NCBI GenBank assembly: GCA_963969395.1
Contig: OZ017802.1
Coordinates: 21,607,410 to 21,671,409 of the forward strand
Reading direction: 5' to 3'
DNA from: Pseudoscleropodium purum
Lineage: Eukaryota; Streptophyta; Bryopsida; Hypnales; Brachytheciaceae
DNA: 64,000 nt
Position numbers and translations under genes: made by a program. Under the pieces are notes generated by a model that saw only the letters and a program-made list of their open reading frames with translations, ran no database searches and was not told the DNA's origin. Of this stretch, positions 1 to 12,001 are shown one piece after another (the stretch's first letter is position 1; each line of letters starts with the position of its first letter).

Positions 1-3000
1 AAATTAAGATTACTAAGAGCTCAATTGCTCATAGTTAAGTTAAAAGCAAAAATTAAGTTTAAGGTAAAATTTCAGGCCTTATTTAGGCATAGTTGAATAT
101 ATTTTTTCAAAAACTTTAAACTAAGTTAATGTGGAAAATTAAATTAAATTTCATCTCCAAAAATCCATTTGAGATTTTTAGATTCCAATCAAAAGTTGTA
201 GACAAATTGTAGAGAGGAGTTGGAAGGGATATGTTCTTGACATTTTCAAACTTCTTCTTTAAATTTTGTCCATAAATTTTTTTGGAGATGAAAGTTAGCT
301 TGATTTAACAACTTTTTATACTTCCTCCATCTTGAATTGATCTTTTAATTCTCCTTAATTTTATTACAAGAAGTTTAATAAGACATTTTGCAAAGGTTCC
401 AAAACTCAAAATTTCAAGACAATAGGAGTACTAAATTCTAATTGAAGCTTGAAATGGGTTGAAATAAAGTTATTTTTAGCAAAAAAATCCTAAACATTTT
501 ATTCAACTAGAAGATCATTTTGGAACAAAGAGAGTAGTTCAAAGTTTATGGAAAAAATTATTCTACTATGACAAAATGAGGTCTAAAATCTTTCTTTGAC
601 TAAAACTTCTACCAGATTTGACAATGAGTGGTCAAGCTCTCATCTTCAAATTGTTTCATATCCTTTGAGGATTTTAGACCAAAAAAAATGGATTTGATTA
701 TGAAAATGACCATTCTATCCTTCATTCCCACATTAATTGATTTTTTATTTTGCTATCAAATATTTTTTCTTGATTGTAGATGGTGACATGATAGATTAAA
801 AATTGACTCAAGAAATTGTTAAAAGGATTCAGTTTGGATTTTCAACTAACCATCTTTCTATTTGGTTGTTTTCATCCTAAAATTAGTAAAAAAACTCAAT
901 ACTTTTTTCAAAATTAATTTAAATTGAAGTTGCTATCAAAGTTCAATAGTGATGGCACATGCTTGACTCTTGGTAATTATTTGCAACTAATTTTGATGGT
1001 AACTTGTATTTTGATGGGATTCTTTCTTGAATTTTTCTTTTTGATATATGAGAAGTTTTGTATGTAAAGTTTTGTACAAGGTAGATAAGGATTGTAGAGT
1101 TGTTGCCTATGCAACTTTGATCCACCTAGTTCTTTTGTATAGATCATTGAAGGTGCAAAATTGAAAATGGTTTCAAATTAAAAAAGTGTTGTTATTAATT
1201 AGTATATGAAATGGAACTCCAATGTGCCCATGAATGTGTAAATCTAAAATTGTACATATAAAAAAATTGCACAAACTCAAAGTTTTATCTAAACATAATT
1301 TGTCATTGCTTCTACATTATATACTACCAGAATCCTAATTAAGCACTTCCAAACTAACAAAGCCTATACACAAAACATTATAAATAGATTATAAACAAAA
1401 TATAAGTCTACATATAATATTTTGTCTTAGAAAATAAGATAACAATAGAGGAATTCAAATGAAGAAAGGTTACATAGTATCCCCTATTAAGTTTTTTTCA
1501 AAAGAAAATATATATGTGAAATTAAACAAATAATCTAACAAACAATGTTTCTTTCAAGAATTGCATATATTGTTATTACCAATAAGAAGGACCTATCATA
1601 AATCGAAGTATATAGTTATCATTGTAAAAGTTATAAAAAAATTTATATTTATATTTATATATATATAATATAAATAATATAAAATGTGTGTGATCTAATT
1701 AATTAATTAATTAATTTTTAAAATTGAATCATTTTGAAATGTAAGAACATTAGAAATGTAAATGAACAACCATAAACTTTCTAAAATTTTTAAAATACCA
1801 ATTATATAAATTTAGATATATTGAAATTTAAACATTAAATAAGCTTATAGATTTTATGATTTCATAATCATAATTTTTCAATTATCGTGATTGTCATCAA
1901 AGAGAGGAATAGAGACCTAATGAATAAATAATACTAATTCTTCTATCTTTGTAATCCTACTATTTATGCTAAACGTGTTATTTGGTTTTAATTGTCGCTT
2001 TGCCAAATGTCTATTTCAACTTTTAATTTAAATATGTATTATATTTATACATTTAGATATTCAAATTTGATAAAATTAAAAATCTTAAAATTAAAAAAAT
2101 TTAATTAGCAAATTATAATAGCTTGAATTTCTTAGTTTACAAATTAATGGAAAAAAATTATAATTTTTTTTTCTTTTAGTGCAAAAGTCTATGCATAATT
2201 ATGTGTAATTTATATTTTAAAAATTACTATTTATTACTCAATTTCTTTAATAAATTTGTGACACTTTAGGCTTTCACGTTTATTAGTACCATAATAAGTC
2301 CAAAAACAATGATTTTTACGTGGATGTTTGAGTGCTACAATGTTATTCTACTAGATTTTCAAACATTGCAAAAGGGATCCTAAAAAGAATAAATTCCTTG
2401 TCTTCTTTGTAGATGCAAATAATGCTCAATCAAAAGTGCATTTCTAGACATTTAAAAACATCTCTTTATAGATTCTTTAATGAAATTTCATCTCTATCAA
2501 GTTGCTAAAACGGGATTATTTTCATTTTTATTTTTATTTTTAATGATTCCAATATTTTATAGAAATTTAATTTAAAATAATATTTTATGAAAATTTTCAC
2601 TATACTTAACTTTTAAAGTAACTTTATATTAGGCCTAAATTTCAAAACTACATCATTTGTAGTGATCTACTAAGTACCTATGTTTAATTTAATTTTTACA
2701 TGTTTTCTTTAAAGCTTGTAATAATATGTGTACAACCCCTATATGCAACAAAATAAACAAGTATTTAATGCCTTCACCTACTTGCTAATTCTAATGAATT
2801 TTACATAATATCTTGGTAGTTGGAGTGATGAAATACAATTTCAAATAATTTGACTTCATTGTCCCATTTCCTCCATTGAAGTAACTCCTAATTTTTTTCT
2901 TAAACTTAACCTAATCTATCCCATCCTAACCACAAATGGTAGCCCATATTAAATAATACATTCAATTTTATTATAGGATTTAGGTATTTCTATTCTATAG

Positions 3001-3446
3001 ACTCTAAAATAGAAGAGTTTGACCACAAGAAAATTGAACACATTTATGGATTGGAAATAAATGAATTTCAAATTGACATCAAGTAATTTTCAAGAATTAA
3101 AATGATGTTTAACTCCTAAAAGTCCTACATCCCCAATATAGATATGCCTTGGTAAGCCTTTCTAGTAATATTTAAAGGATTCATTTTGGGTTTTGGTTAG
3201 AATTAATTAAATGAAGTCTAGTAAGTTATCTTTCCTAGCCATCTCAAAACTTTGAAAAATCCTAAAATTCAATGAATTATTGCCATTAGAAGCTCCATGT
3301 GTTTTTCATTGTATAATCTTATTAAAAATCATTTTTTAAATTTAAATTTAAAAGATTTTTTGTTATTCTAAAATTCTTTTTTGGTTAAAATTCCAAATTA
3401 TTCAAATAAATATCCTAAATCATTTGATTCTATGTACAAATCATAC
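1..3446. other. AT-rich intergenic DNA, no gene seen
   Basis: Very AT-rich sequence with many stops in all frames. No protein of recognisable family, tRNA or clear repeat boundary is visible. A short (ATTA)n tract lies near 1698-1715. Confidence 0.7.
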
Positions 3447-4387
3447 TTTAACTCCTAAATGATTTTAACTATGTTTTCACCAAAATCACTTCTAAATTGC
3501 CATTTCTAATACATATACCAAAGTTTAGAAAAATAAAGTTTTGGAAACATGTAACCATAGGATCTTGTAGTAAGCTTGTTTGAAAACACATGGAAAAAAT
3601 TTCAGAAGTTTTCACTGTATAGACTACAAGATATTAGCATTTCAAGTGACAAATTTCCTTTTTTTGGCCTTGCAAAAATCTAGGCAGTTGCCATTCATTT
3701 GTATGAAAAAATGTCCAAAATGGTGGTTAGTCTTTAAATTATTTTTTCAAGTCAAGTTGGCTACATGCTTGAAAAATTTCAGACCATTTGGAATCATACA
3801 ACATATAGGAAAATAATAGTAAGTAGAAAGGAGTAGAGAATGATTCATAATACTAAATTGTTAACAATTTAGTTATGGAATTGAAAAATGCCAATCCCAA
3901 TGGTTGAAATGTTGTAATAACAATCTACACCTAGCATTTTTGTTCTCTTCCAAAAATATTGAAAATGGAGTTAAATAAAGGACTTAAAAGTTTGACTTAG
4001 AGTAAAGATTCAATAACAACCCACAAACTCCTACAAACTAAAACTCCTCATAACTTTTCATCCATTGATCAAAATGGAATGATTCAATGCTTTTAGAGTA
4101 TATAATTCTAGAGCACCAATTTCAAATTTTAATTTCTTAAAAAAATGATTTTTAAAGAAGTTTTTTTTGCTGCCTAGACTACTTGTCGAGCAATGAAAAG
4201 TACATATCATACAATAACTTTTTAATTATGTAGTCAAACGTTATGAAAATTGTTGGTCCTTAAAGCTACTCCTTGGGCATATGTTGTGTTAAAATTTCAA
4301 AGAAAAGAAATAAAAACTCCATTTGTAGTGAGCTGTCCAAAATTTCTATGTTGCCAAAAAATGTAGTTTGGACATTTAGGAGTTAAA
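3447..4387 (+). mobile_element. AT-rich ~940-bp element with terminal inverted repeats, copy 1
   Basis: The ends are exact 15-bp inverted repeats: TTTAACTCCTAAATG at 3447 and its complement ending at 4387. The body aligns along most of its length with 22439-23371 in the same orientation, for example the stretches around 'taggatcttgtagta' and 'gcaagatattagcattt' in the two copies. No coding capacity is seen. A non-autonomous DNA transposon is the best reading. No convincing target duplication was found, so the superfamily is unknown. Confidence 0.6.
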
Positions 4388-4844
4388 AAATTACAATAGT
4401 ATGATCTCTCCTTCAAAAATTCTAAAATAACCAACATCCATAAAGAATGTGTTTGTTTATACATTCTTGTTAGTTAGGCCATTATGTTTTTGATTAATTG
4501 TTCTTTAGGAGACATCTCAAGTAGAGTAGGATTAGTAGGAGTAGTACAATGTCAAAGACGCATACATTGAAAGCATCAAATGATCACAAGATGTACATTA
4601 GAAGCCACAATTATCACCTACAATAAAGCATTGTCAATTTTGTAACCAACCTATGTTGGAAATAAGGGGATCTAATTAACAAAAATAGGTTGAATGAAAT
4701 CTTCACAAAAAAAAATTCATGGAAAATTTTTGTTTTTTGTGGAAAAAAATATATAAAAATATAAAATCCTAATGAAATCTATTTTTCTAAATTAGGAAAT
4801 TTTTTCTCTCACCATACACAATAGTTATGCTAAATTCCTTAACC

Positions 4845-5036
4845 CATAAATGATGCCACGGCCATTTTTTAGTCAATGAATGACAAAGAATCTTTTCGTG
4901 TAGGACATATGTCCAACTATTCATCCTCAAAATTTGGATGGAAAAAAGAATCCTTTTAGGTAGGACAAAAATACAATTCTTCATCCTCAAAATTTTGCAT
5001 GAAAAAAGGGAAGTCTTGTATAGTAGTTTAACTTCC
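4845..5036 (+). repeat. Dispersed inverted repeat, arm 1
   Basis: This stretch matches the reverse complement of 21380-21530. Shared landmarks are 'ggccattttttag' with 'aatgaatgacaaaga', and 'taggacaaaaat'. Arm 1 also contains an internal duplication of about 64 bp: two successive units each holding a 'tcatcctcaaaattt' core, around 4921 and 4980. No function is visible. Confidence 0.55.
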
Positions 5037-5105
5037 AATGAATGCTTTTGGATTATTGTATGCTAACTATTCACACTACCAAAAGGGGTGATTTTTACAA
5101 TCATC

Positions 5106-5321
5106 AACCCATCCTTTGAAAGTTAAGTGATCAGAAATGGGTCATCTACCTTAAGTGCACACCACATTATATAAAAACTTTTCAAATTCAAACCAATGCT
5201 AAAGTGCTGGACCAACCCATCCTTTGAAAGTTAAGTGATCAGAAATGGGTCATCTACCTTAGGTGCGCACAACATTATATGAAAGCTTCTCAAATTCAAA
5301 CCAATGCCAAAGTGCTGGAGT
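5106..5321 (+). repeat. 108-bp tandem duplication
   Basis: Two adjacent copies of a 108-bp unit, starting at 5106 and 5214, each begin 'aacccatcctttgaaag' and end near 'aaagtgctgga'. They differ at only a few positions, so the duplication is probably fairly recent compared with the surrounding repeats. No coding content. Confidence 0.8.
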
Positions 5322-6215
5322 AAGTCACTCAGGGTTAAAACAACATTTTTTAGGCAATTATCCACATATTGATGATTGAGGCTTTACCAGTGTACTGATT
5401 GCTTCATACTCCGTAACATTATATTTGAAGTCGTATGCCACTACATATGGTGCCACTAGATCCCAAAGCCAGAAGTATCGAACTTACGATGCAATAAACA
5501 ATTGACATAGTGGAGGGCTTCTATATCAAAAGAATGAAGGAAAAGGGCTAAGATAGAGCGTTGTAAACCGAACAGAGGTACTAGAAATGCTCAAATGTTT
5601 GCACAATGATCATTCAAGATAATAAATGCATGTGTATGGTACATTTCTTACATAAGGCATGTAACTTCAATGTGCATGTAATTACATCCTCAAATCCTGA
5701 AATGGAAACGATGACAGTGGGCACATTTGAACCAATTTGGAACTCTGTTAGGTGGACAACCCTAGGGATACAGTCCATCAGGTATTGAGAAGCATAGGGA
5801 AGAGCACTCCAATTCCGCAGGCTATTGAAACTCGCGACTGGGAGCAAACCGTAGATTGCCTTCAAAGAACCCTTGAGACAAAACATCAGAGCACTAAATT
5901 TCCAGTTAAAATTGCAGACAAATTGTGTGTTCACAGAAGCTATAGGATGATGGAAGCACAAGCTTGAACAATGCAGGTAAATTTGACTATTTTCTTAACA
6001 GAGTCAAAACGCCAAGTACTTCCTAAATCCACCGTTGCAGGACACTAACAATTCTCAACCGCTTTTTTACTATTGGTTGTCACTTGCAAGCGCCTAGTCC
6101 TAGCAGAGACTACTCAAAATTGAGACTAAACGGCTTGGCCAAGTACCCTCAGGCTCTACACCAGAAGCTCTGAGAAGTACAGCAGAAACCCTAAAGAGGG
6201 CAGTATAATACAAAA
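5322..6215. other. Downstream flank of SmD1, no second gene recognised
   Basis: GC content rises from about 5400 towards the SmD1 gene. The part nearest 6215 is presumably SmD1 3' UTR. Short open frames on both strands near 5600-5967 match no family I know and overlap one another, so they are not called as genes. Confidence 0.5.
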
Positions 6216-7650
6216 TTAACGACCACGTCCACGGCCCCTGCCACGGCCTCGCCCTCTCCCTCTTCCCACTGGTTTGCCTGCAGGAGAAATTCACCAATGT
6301 TAGCTTGCGAGTGAAAATATACATACCAATGCGATGTAATCAGCCCCCAGACTTCGTGTTCAGTCCAATGCACTATCAGTTCCGATACGACGTTACTAAC
6401 GCCATTCGGGAACGAAGGTGGCAAAAACGGCCTAGACAAGACTCCCAACGATGGAATATCGAACTTACCTGCAACGGGTTTCTTGGCTTTCACGCGGGGA
6501 GTATCATCAACGAGAAGCGTGTCGAGGTTCAAGCTGTCTGGCAAAATGTAATATCGGATATTATTGCCACGGATACTGAGATGATCAAGAGCCACAGGAA
6601 CCTTTCCCTTCAAAGTGAGCTTCACAGTTTTCAAATGCGTGTTCATGCTGATATCAACACCTGCAGAAAACAAGCTCTCACAATAAATAACTCGGACAAC
6701 CTTCGTTGGACGACACCCGAAATATTAAGGTAATTTTAATTTCCCACAACAGCCATATTCCGCACATTCATTGCCAGCTGTCACAACTGAACTTAGCTGC
6801 AAGTCATACTCCGCTAAAAACCACAGCCAACAGATAGTAAGCTCTCAAACAACAATAAATGCAAAAGAAAATCTGCCTGTGAGCCCCAATGCTCTCACTA
6901 ACGTTTCCGGTGACATGCGCAAACAGGTAGATTCCCCAACAAGAGCTACAAATTCTACAACAGAAAGTCGAAATCCTGACGGATTTCCCAAAACTGCATC
7001 CCATCGCCGATGACCCATCTCGAAAAGGAAACCCCCAGGACGATTGCTGCTCAGAAGACACTACCTCCTGAAATGTACATCCTACGTACATTCTCATCGG
7101 AGAACATACACTGGGTATCTCATGACCAACACTTCACCCGAAACTGCTCACCGAAGCTCTCTCTAGCGAAACCTAAAACCCCAGAAAATTCAAGCTTATG
7201 ACTCGCAACGAGGGGTAGAGCTAATCGCCGGAGCTGGGACGACTGTGCCTCAACTCCAACTCACTTCACATATGTACAATGGAGTTTACTGTGGCATCGT
7301 AGAGTTCGGTAAGTGGATGAGAACCATATTGCACCTGTGATGGTGCCGTGCACAATAGTACCATTCTTGAGCTCTATCGATACAGTCTCATTGTTAAGTT
7401 TCATCAAAAATCTGCACCCAACCAGCACAACAAAAAGCCAGTCGTCGTCACTTCCACGGCAAAAGCCCCAAGAGAAACGGAATAGAGAAAGAGTCCCATT
7501 CTCCTGTTCCGCTCACCATGCACGGATCAAAAGCCCGACACAAACCCTAAACCCCTTAGAGAAACCCTAAAGCCAAGCGAAAATGGAAAGGCAAGCGAAA
7601 GTTAAAGGAGAAAGGGAGTGAAGACGGGCGCCATACCTGACGAGCTTCAT
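6216..7650 (-). CDS. SMD1: Small nuclear ribonucleoprotein SmD1
   Basis: SmD1 is one of the seven Sm-ring proteins that bind U1, U2, U4 and U5 snRNAs in the spliceosome. Four coding exons are visible on the minus strand: 7650-7637, 7411-7335, 6660-6469 and 6277-6216. All have GT-AG introns and the joined frame gives 114 residues, close to the plant SmD1 length of about 116. The protein begins [20 protein letters not shown], carries the Sm1 and Sm2 motifs (including [20 protein letters not shown] in exon 3), and ends in a glycine-arginine tail from about residue 98. In this family that tail is the site of arginine methylation. The first coding exon holds only 14 nt. Intron 1 carries two telo-boxes and a block also found upstream of the RPA1 gene. 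The GC-rich stretch at 7800-7860 is the probable promoter. The identification is firm. Confidence 0.95.
7440..7620 (-). repeat. Block in SmD1 intron 1 shared with the RPA1 leader
   Basis: This part of SmD1 intron 1 aligns with 17115-17312, upstream of RPA1 and in the same orientation. Shared words include AAACGGAATAGAGAAA (7475 and 17145), 'cccattctcc', the exact 19-mer ATGCACGGATCAAAAGCCC followed by G in both, and 'agccaagc' followed by a GGAAAGGG-like run. The RPA1 copy carries about 35 extra bases after the first word. Confidence 0.8.
7542..7570 (+). promoter_or_regulatory. Two telo-boxes in SmD1 intron 1
   Basis: AAACCCTAA occurs at 7542-7550 and 7562-7570. In plants this motif is typical of the leaders of translation and proliferation genes. 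Position inside the first intron, close to the start codon, suits an enhancer role; that role is inferred. Confidence 0.5.
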
Positions 7651-7869
7651 GATGAAAGCCGGTAGGTAGACTCGGCCGCAAGGCAATAGAGGAGAAGAAC
7701 AAGCAGGCAAGCAGCAGCGTCGCGCTGCAATGGCGATCCGGCGACAAGTCGGGGCAGGTGCGAAGCGGGAGCAAACGAACAAACTGCGTAGATGTCCGCT
7801 TTCTTGTTCTTCACCCGCCTAGGGCCAGCCCCGGTTGGCCCGGCCGGGCCGGGCCGGGTGCCATGAGCG

Positions 7870-10470
7870 AGTCAGGGATTCTTAGAAATTTTCAAAATTT
7901 TCTTGCATGAGTTTTCACACTGAAGAATAAACCTTATCACAAGTTAAAATAGCAACACTTTTTCATCATCGAGATTTAAATCAGGTTTTCTTTGAAAGCG
8001 GTAGCAAGACCAAGAGAAATTCAACTTAAGTCGTTTCATAATTTTTTGAATATTAAAGATAATCGTAAAGAAAATCCCAGTTTGAAACAAGGATGTCAGA
8101 GGAAGGTATAAATAAGAATAGTACAAAAGAAATACAACATCAAACTCCATTGGATCTCAATTTTGGTGTTTCAAGGACTTTTGGCCTATGTTTTTTTCAA
8201 GGCACGGCTCTTGGTCTTGCATTGAACACACTTTACTATTAACTCTATTATTTTGACAATAGTTTGTGATTTTTTAACCCATAAAGGTTGAATGGGCCTA
8301 TGATCATTGATTTCAAGCCTCACTGCCCATCACTCTATTTGCTACCATCATGCAAATAGATATGAATGAAAAAGTTTATATTTATTTTTTAGAAATGAAG
8401 TCATATGTCTTTGACAAGTAAAAAAAATTTGAATGTTTCGGAGAAAATTTGAAATTATTATAAACTTTTTTAGAAAAAATGAAGGAAATTCATATGAAGT
8501 ATAGAATATATTGTAGAAATCTAAAATTTTCACCATATATGTATATTGAAGTATATTACATCATTGTATTAACCAAAGTTATTGTGACACATTAAAGTTA
8601 GATCCAAAATTCATATTGCTGTGAAATATTGAAACTTATGAATTTTTCAAAATTTCCAAATGTGGTAGAAACTGCACTTAATGATCTTCATTTAATTAGT
8701 TTGACTCAAATTCAAAGAATACCATTTATGTGGCTAAAATTCATAGCAAGAATAAATAGCAAGAAATGGCCAAAATACACTACAATGGTGATTTGTGGAT
8801 TAAACATCCTCTTCTTTAGAAAAGTCAATAGTACCATAATGAGGGAATTGAAAATTAATAAATAATTTTTTATATTTTGTTAAAAAGGAAGCTCAAAAGG
8901 AAGGCTTCTTATAAATAGTCTATTTCTTTGAACCCTCACCAACATATCAATGCTACAAATTTTGTTAGAAACTTGAAGGACTCAAATAATGTATGTAACT
9001 AATGATAGGAATAAAGGATAAATTGAATCTAATTTTATTGTTTATTTCATGTCTAGTTCACATGTCGTAGTTTGGTTTCAATGGAAGGTAAATCTTGAGT
9101 ATTTACTAGACTAGAGCCCCTAAGCCTTTATTGCTAAGTATGTATGTTTTTAGATGTTTGTTCTTCCTCATCAATATTGTTGGGCAAGAAATTTATCAAT
9201 GATAGATAGATGGATGGATGAATAGATAGATGCAAGCATTTTTATAAAATGATTTTCTTCAATACAATATTCATAGCAAATCAAAATATCAAGGGAATGA
9301 TGGTTTTGGTCTTAAATTTTAGCAAAAGAAATTCATCCTTGTTGGCCTTCACTTTCTTCAAAAATATAACATTGTGTATTGAGGACATATTTGCATTTAT
9401 TCATTGTTCAAAATTTGAATGTGAATTCCTTTATAAATTAATTATTCTTTTATTTTATTATATAAAATGATTGTAATATTATAAATTCTATTTATTACAT
9501 TTGACTATTTTATCTAATCTACCTTTTATAATTATAATATGTCAATTGAGCTTATTTCAATATTGTAAATTATATTTTCTAATATAAAATTTATAATAAT
9601 TGAATGGAATCTAAATTTAGAGTTGTATGAGATTGAAATCCATTGGGTACTAGATTAAGTAATCCATTTGCTTTTAAACTTTTTTGACTCCTCCAACTAT
9701 CTATAAATCCAAAGCTCTTCCCCTAGCCTCAAAAGTCCGGTATAATTAAATATTTTAATATATTTTAATATTTAAAAATATCTCTTGTTAAATATAAAAA
9801 CAACAATCATACATTGAACTGAACTAAATGATGTGAGTGAACCATTAAAACAACCAAATATCCAAATTTTAATTGAAAGTTTATGATTTTTCAATAATGA
9901 CAAGAAAATATTTTATCATTCATTAATTACCTTGAATGACCACTCACCTTAGAAGGTTGATGTACTTAAAAGAACTTGAGCATTGATACATTTCACCTTT
10001 AAAGAATACAATAGGACCATGTGTAGAAATATATTAAGTGTAGGATAGGAGCGGCACCTCTTTACTTAGTATTCATTCCCCCCCCCCTTCAAAAAAATAA
10101 GGTTCAATAAATGCTTGAAATAAAATATTTTGGCAAAATACTTTTTTCATTAAACGATTTTTTGGTTCATTTGGAAAATAATTTTTCAACAATATTAGCA
10201 TCTATTTTCAAATTGATTTTCTGCCTATCCTACCCTACAACTATAATATTTATTGTATTAGATGCTATACACATTTATGTTATTTACACAAATTTACACA
10301 CAAATTTTTTCACCTTCCACTAACCAACCCACTTTTGAGACCCATCGAAATCTCCAATTAGTTTGGAGTTGGATAATTATATATTTCCAAAACCTCTCGT
10401 TGCAACTTCGAGGCCTCCGGCTCCAAATATGAACTCAAGATTTCCATATGAGGTGAATATTCAATTCAAT
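7870..10470. other. AT-rich intergenic DNA between SmD1 and RPL17
   Basis: No gene is recognised. There is a (GATA/GATG)n-type tract near 9203-9231 and a run of ten C at 10078-10087. The head-to-head genes SmD1 and RPL17 are about 3 kb apart across this gap. Confidence 0.6.
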
Positions 10471-10493
10471 TCCAGCGTTTTTACCGGGTGGGG

Positions 10494-10556
10494 AAACCCT
10501 AACCAGAATGAACCGAAGTTATAACGGGGAAACGAGCATTGAGCCCCAAACCCTAA
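10494..10556 (+). promoter_or_regulatory. Two telo-boxes upstream of RPL17
   Basis: AAACCCTAA is present at 10494-10502 and 10548-10556, about 100-160 bp before the start codon. This arrangement is well known for plant ribosomal protein promoters. Confidence 0.7.
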
Positions 10557-10656
10557 ATCGGAGAGAGGGGGTGATTGAAGCCCGAGTCCTGCGTGTACAT
10601 CCGTCTCTTCTTTGCAACCCGTCTTGCGTGGTCCAGCGCCAAATCGTTCTTGCGCC

Positions 10657-12001
10657 ATGGTACGTCTCAACCTCTGTTCGGTCGTCCTTTCGTGTTTCTC
10701 TTGTTGCTTTCCGTGTTTCCTTGGACGTCGCTTTCTGTTGCGGCTGCTGCCAGTCCTGGAGTCGTGTATCGCTCAAGCATCTGGTGATCATTTTCGGTTC
10801 ACGGGTTCCAGTGTTACGGTCTCGCTTGAATGAGCTTGTGGAGACGTCCAAGTGCTTTGGTTTTATCTTTGCATTTTTGGTTTGGGCGTGAGGTGGGCGG
10901 TTTTTGAGACATTGTATGTTTCTGGTTGTCCCTGATGTGGAAGAGGTTTCTGTGTGCAGGTGAAGTACGCGAGGGACCCGGACAATTCGACCAAGGCATG
11001 CAAGGCCCGAGGGTCTGATTTGCGTGTGCATTTCAAGGTATTGTTTGCTAACCGAGTTGCTCTGGAGTGCTAATATTTTATTTAGGGTTTTGCGATTGGA
11101 AAGTGGTGATGATCTTATTCCTGGACCGGAGCCTGGCAATTTGTAAAGCGGGTTGACGGAAAACTTGGTTTTAACTCAGAACACGAGAGAGGCAGCGCAA
11201 TCCATTAAGCATATGGAGTTGGCCAAGGCCAAGCGGTACCTTGAGGATGTGTGTGCACACAAGCAGGCCATTCCATATCGTAGGTTCTGTGGTGGCGTTG
11301 GGCGTACTGCTCAGGTTAAGGCACGGCATTCCAATGGACAGGGCCGCTGGCCGGTGAAATCAGCGACCTTCTTGCTAGGGTTGTTGAAGAATGCCGAGAG
11401 CAATGCCGAGGTATGTTTTGAAGTGCAATCGACTGAATCGAAGAAATATTTTATTGGTTTTCTAACACGCGCGTCATTGGTATTAGGATGCTGAATTTAT
11501 GATTAAGTTTTTGGTATCAACGATTGCAGGTGAAGGGTCTTGATGTTGACACTCTTTGTGTATCTCACATTCAAGTCAACAAGGCACAGAAGCAGCGCAG
11601 ACGTACCTACCGTGCCCATGGACGCATCAATCGTAAGTGATTCCCTATGCGATTCTTACACTTTGGGCGGTACGGATTATATCCCTTGTATGTGATAGCT
11701 GTCCTATCTTAGAACTGATTCCCTGATGTTGTGTGGTGATGCAGCTTACATGTCCTCTCCTTGCCATATTGAGCTGATCCTTTCGGAGAAGGAAGCACCC
11801 GTGAAGAAAGAGGTAAAGTCTTTGCCTTTCAGATCTCACGGGATCTTGCGAGTAATGCATAAGCGTGTAAATTGGAGTTCGATTTGTATCGCTAATGGCT
11901 TTCACTTGAATAATGTGCAGGTTGAAGAGGTTGCTGCACCGAGGTCGCACAGGAAAAATCAAGCACGCCTGCGAAGTGGAGCCACTTCTGCCGCTGCTTA
12001 G
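10657..12001 (+). CDS. RPL17: 60S ribosomal protein uL22 (RPL17)
   Basis: uL22 is a cytosolic large-subunit protein that lines the nascent-peptide tunnel. Six exons join in frame: 10657-10659, 10960-11037, 11180-11410, 11530-11632, 11745-11812 and 11921-12001, giving 187 residues (plant members are about 175). Diagnostic stretches are [20 protein letters not shown] in exon 2, [20 protein letters not shown] in exon 3, [12 protein letters not shown] at the end of exon 4, and [16 protein letters not shown] in exon 5. The start codon occupies an exon by itself: ATG is followed directly by the donor GTACGT, and exon 2 opens with GTG AAG TAC. The C-terminal tail, exon 6, is basic and alanine-rich and is the least conserved part. 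Telo-boxes upstream fit coordinated expression with other translation genes. Confidence 0.95.

Noticed and set aside
5614..5961. 115-codon open frame on the minus strand downstream of SmD1
   Set aside because: It overlaps plus-strand frames of similar length and has no recognisable family; likely chance in a GC-richer patch.
11038..11179. Possible C/D box snoRNA in RPL17 intron 2 (a TGATGATC word near 11107)
   Set aside because: No D box (CTGA) at a suitable distance and no terminal stem were found.
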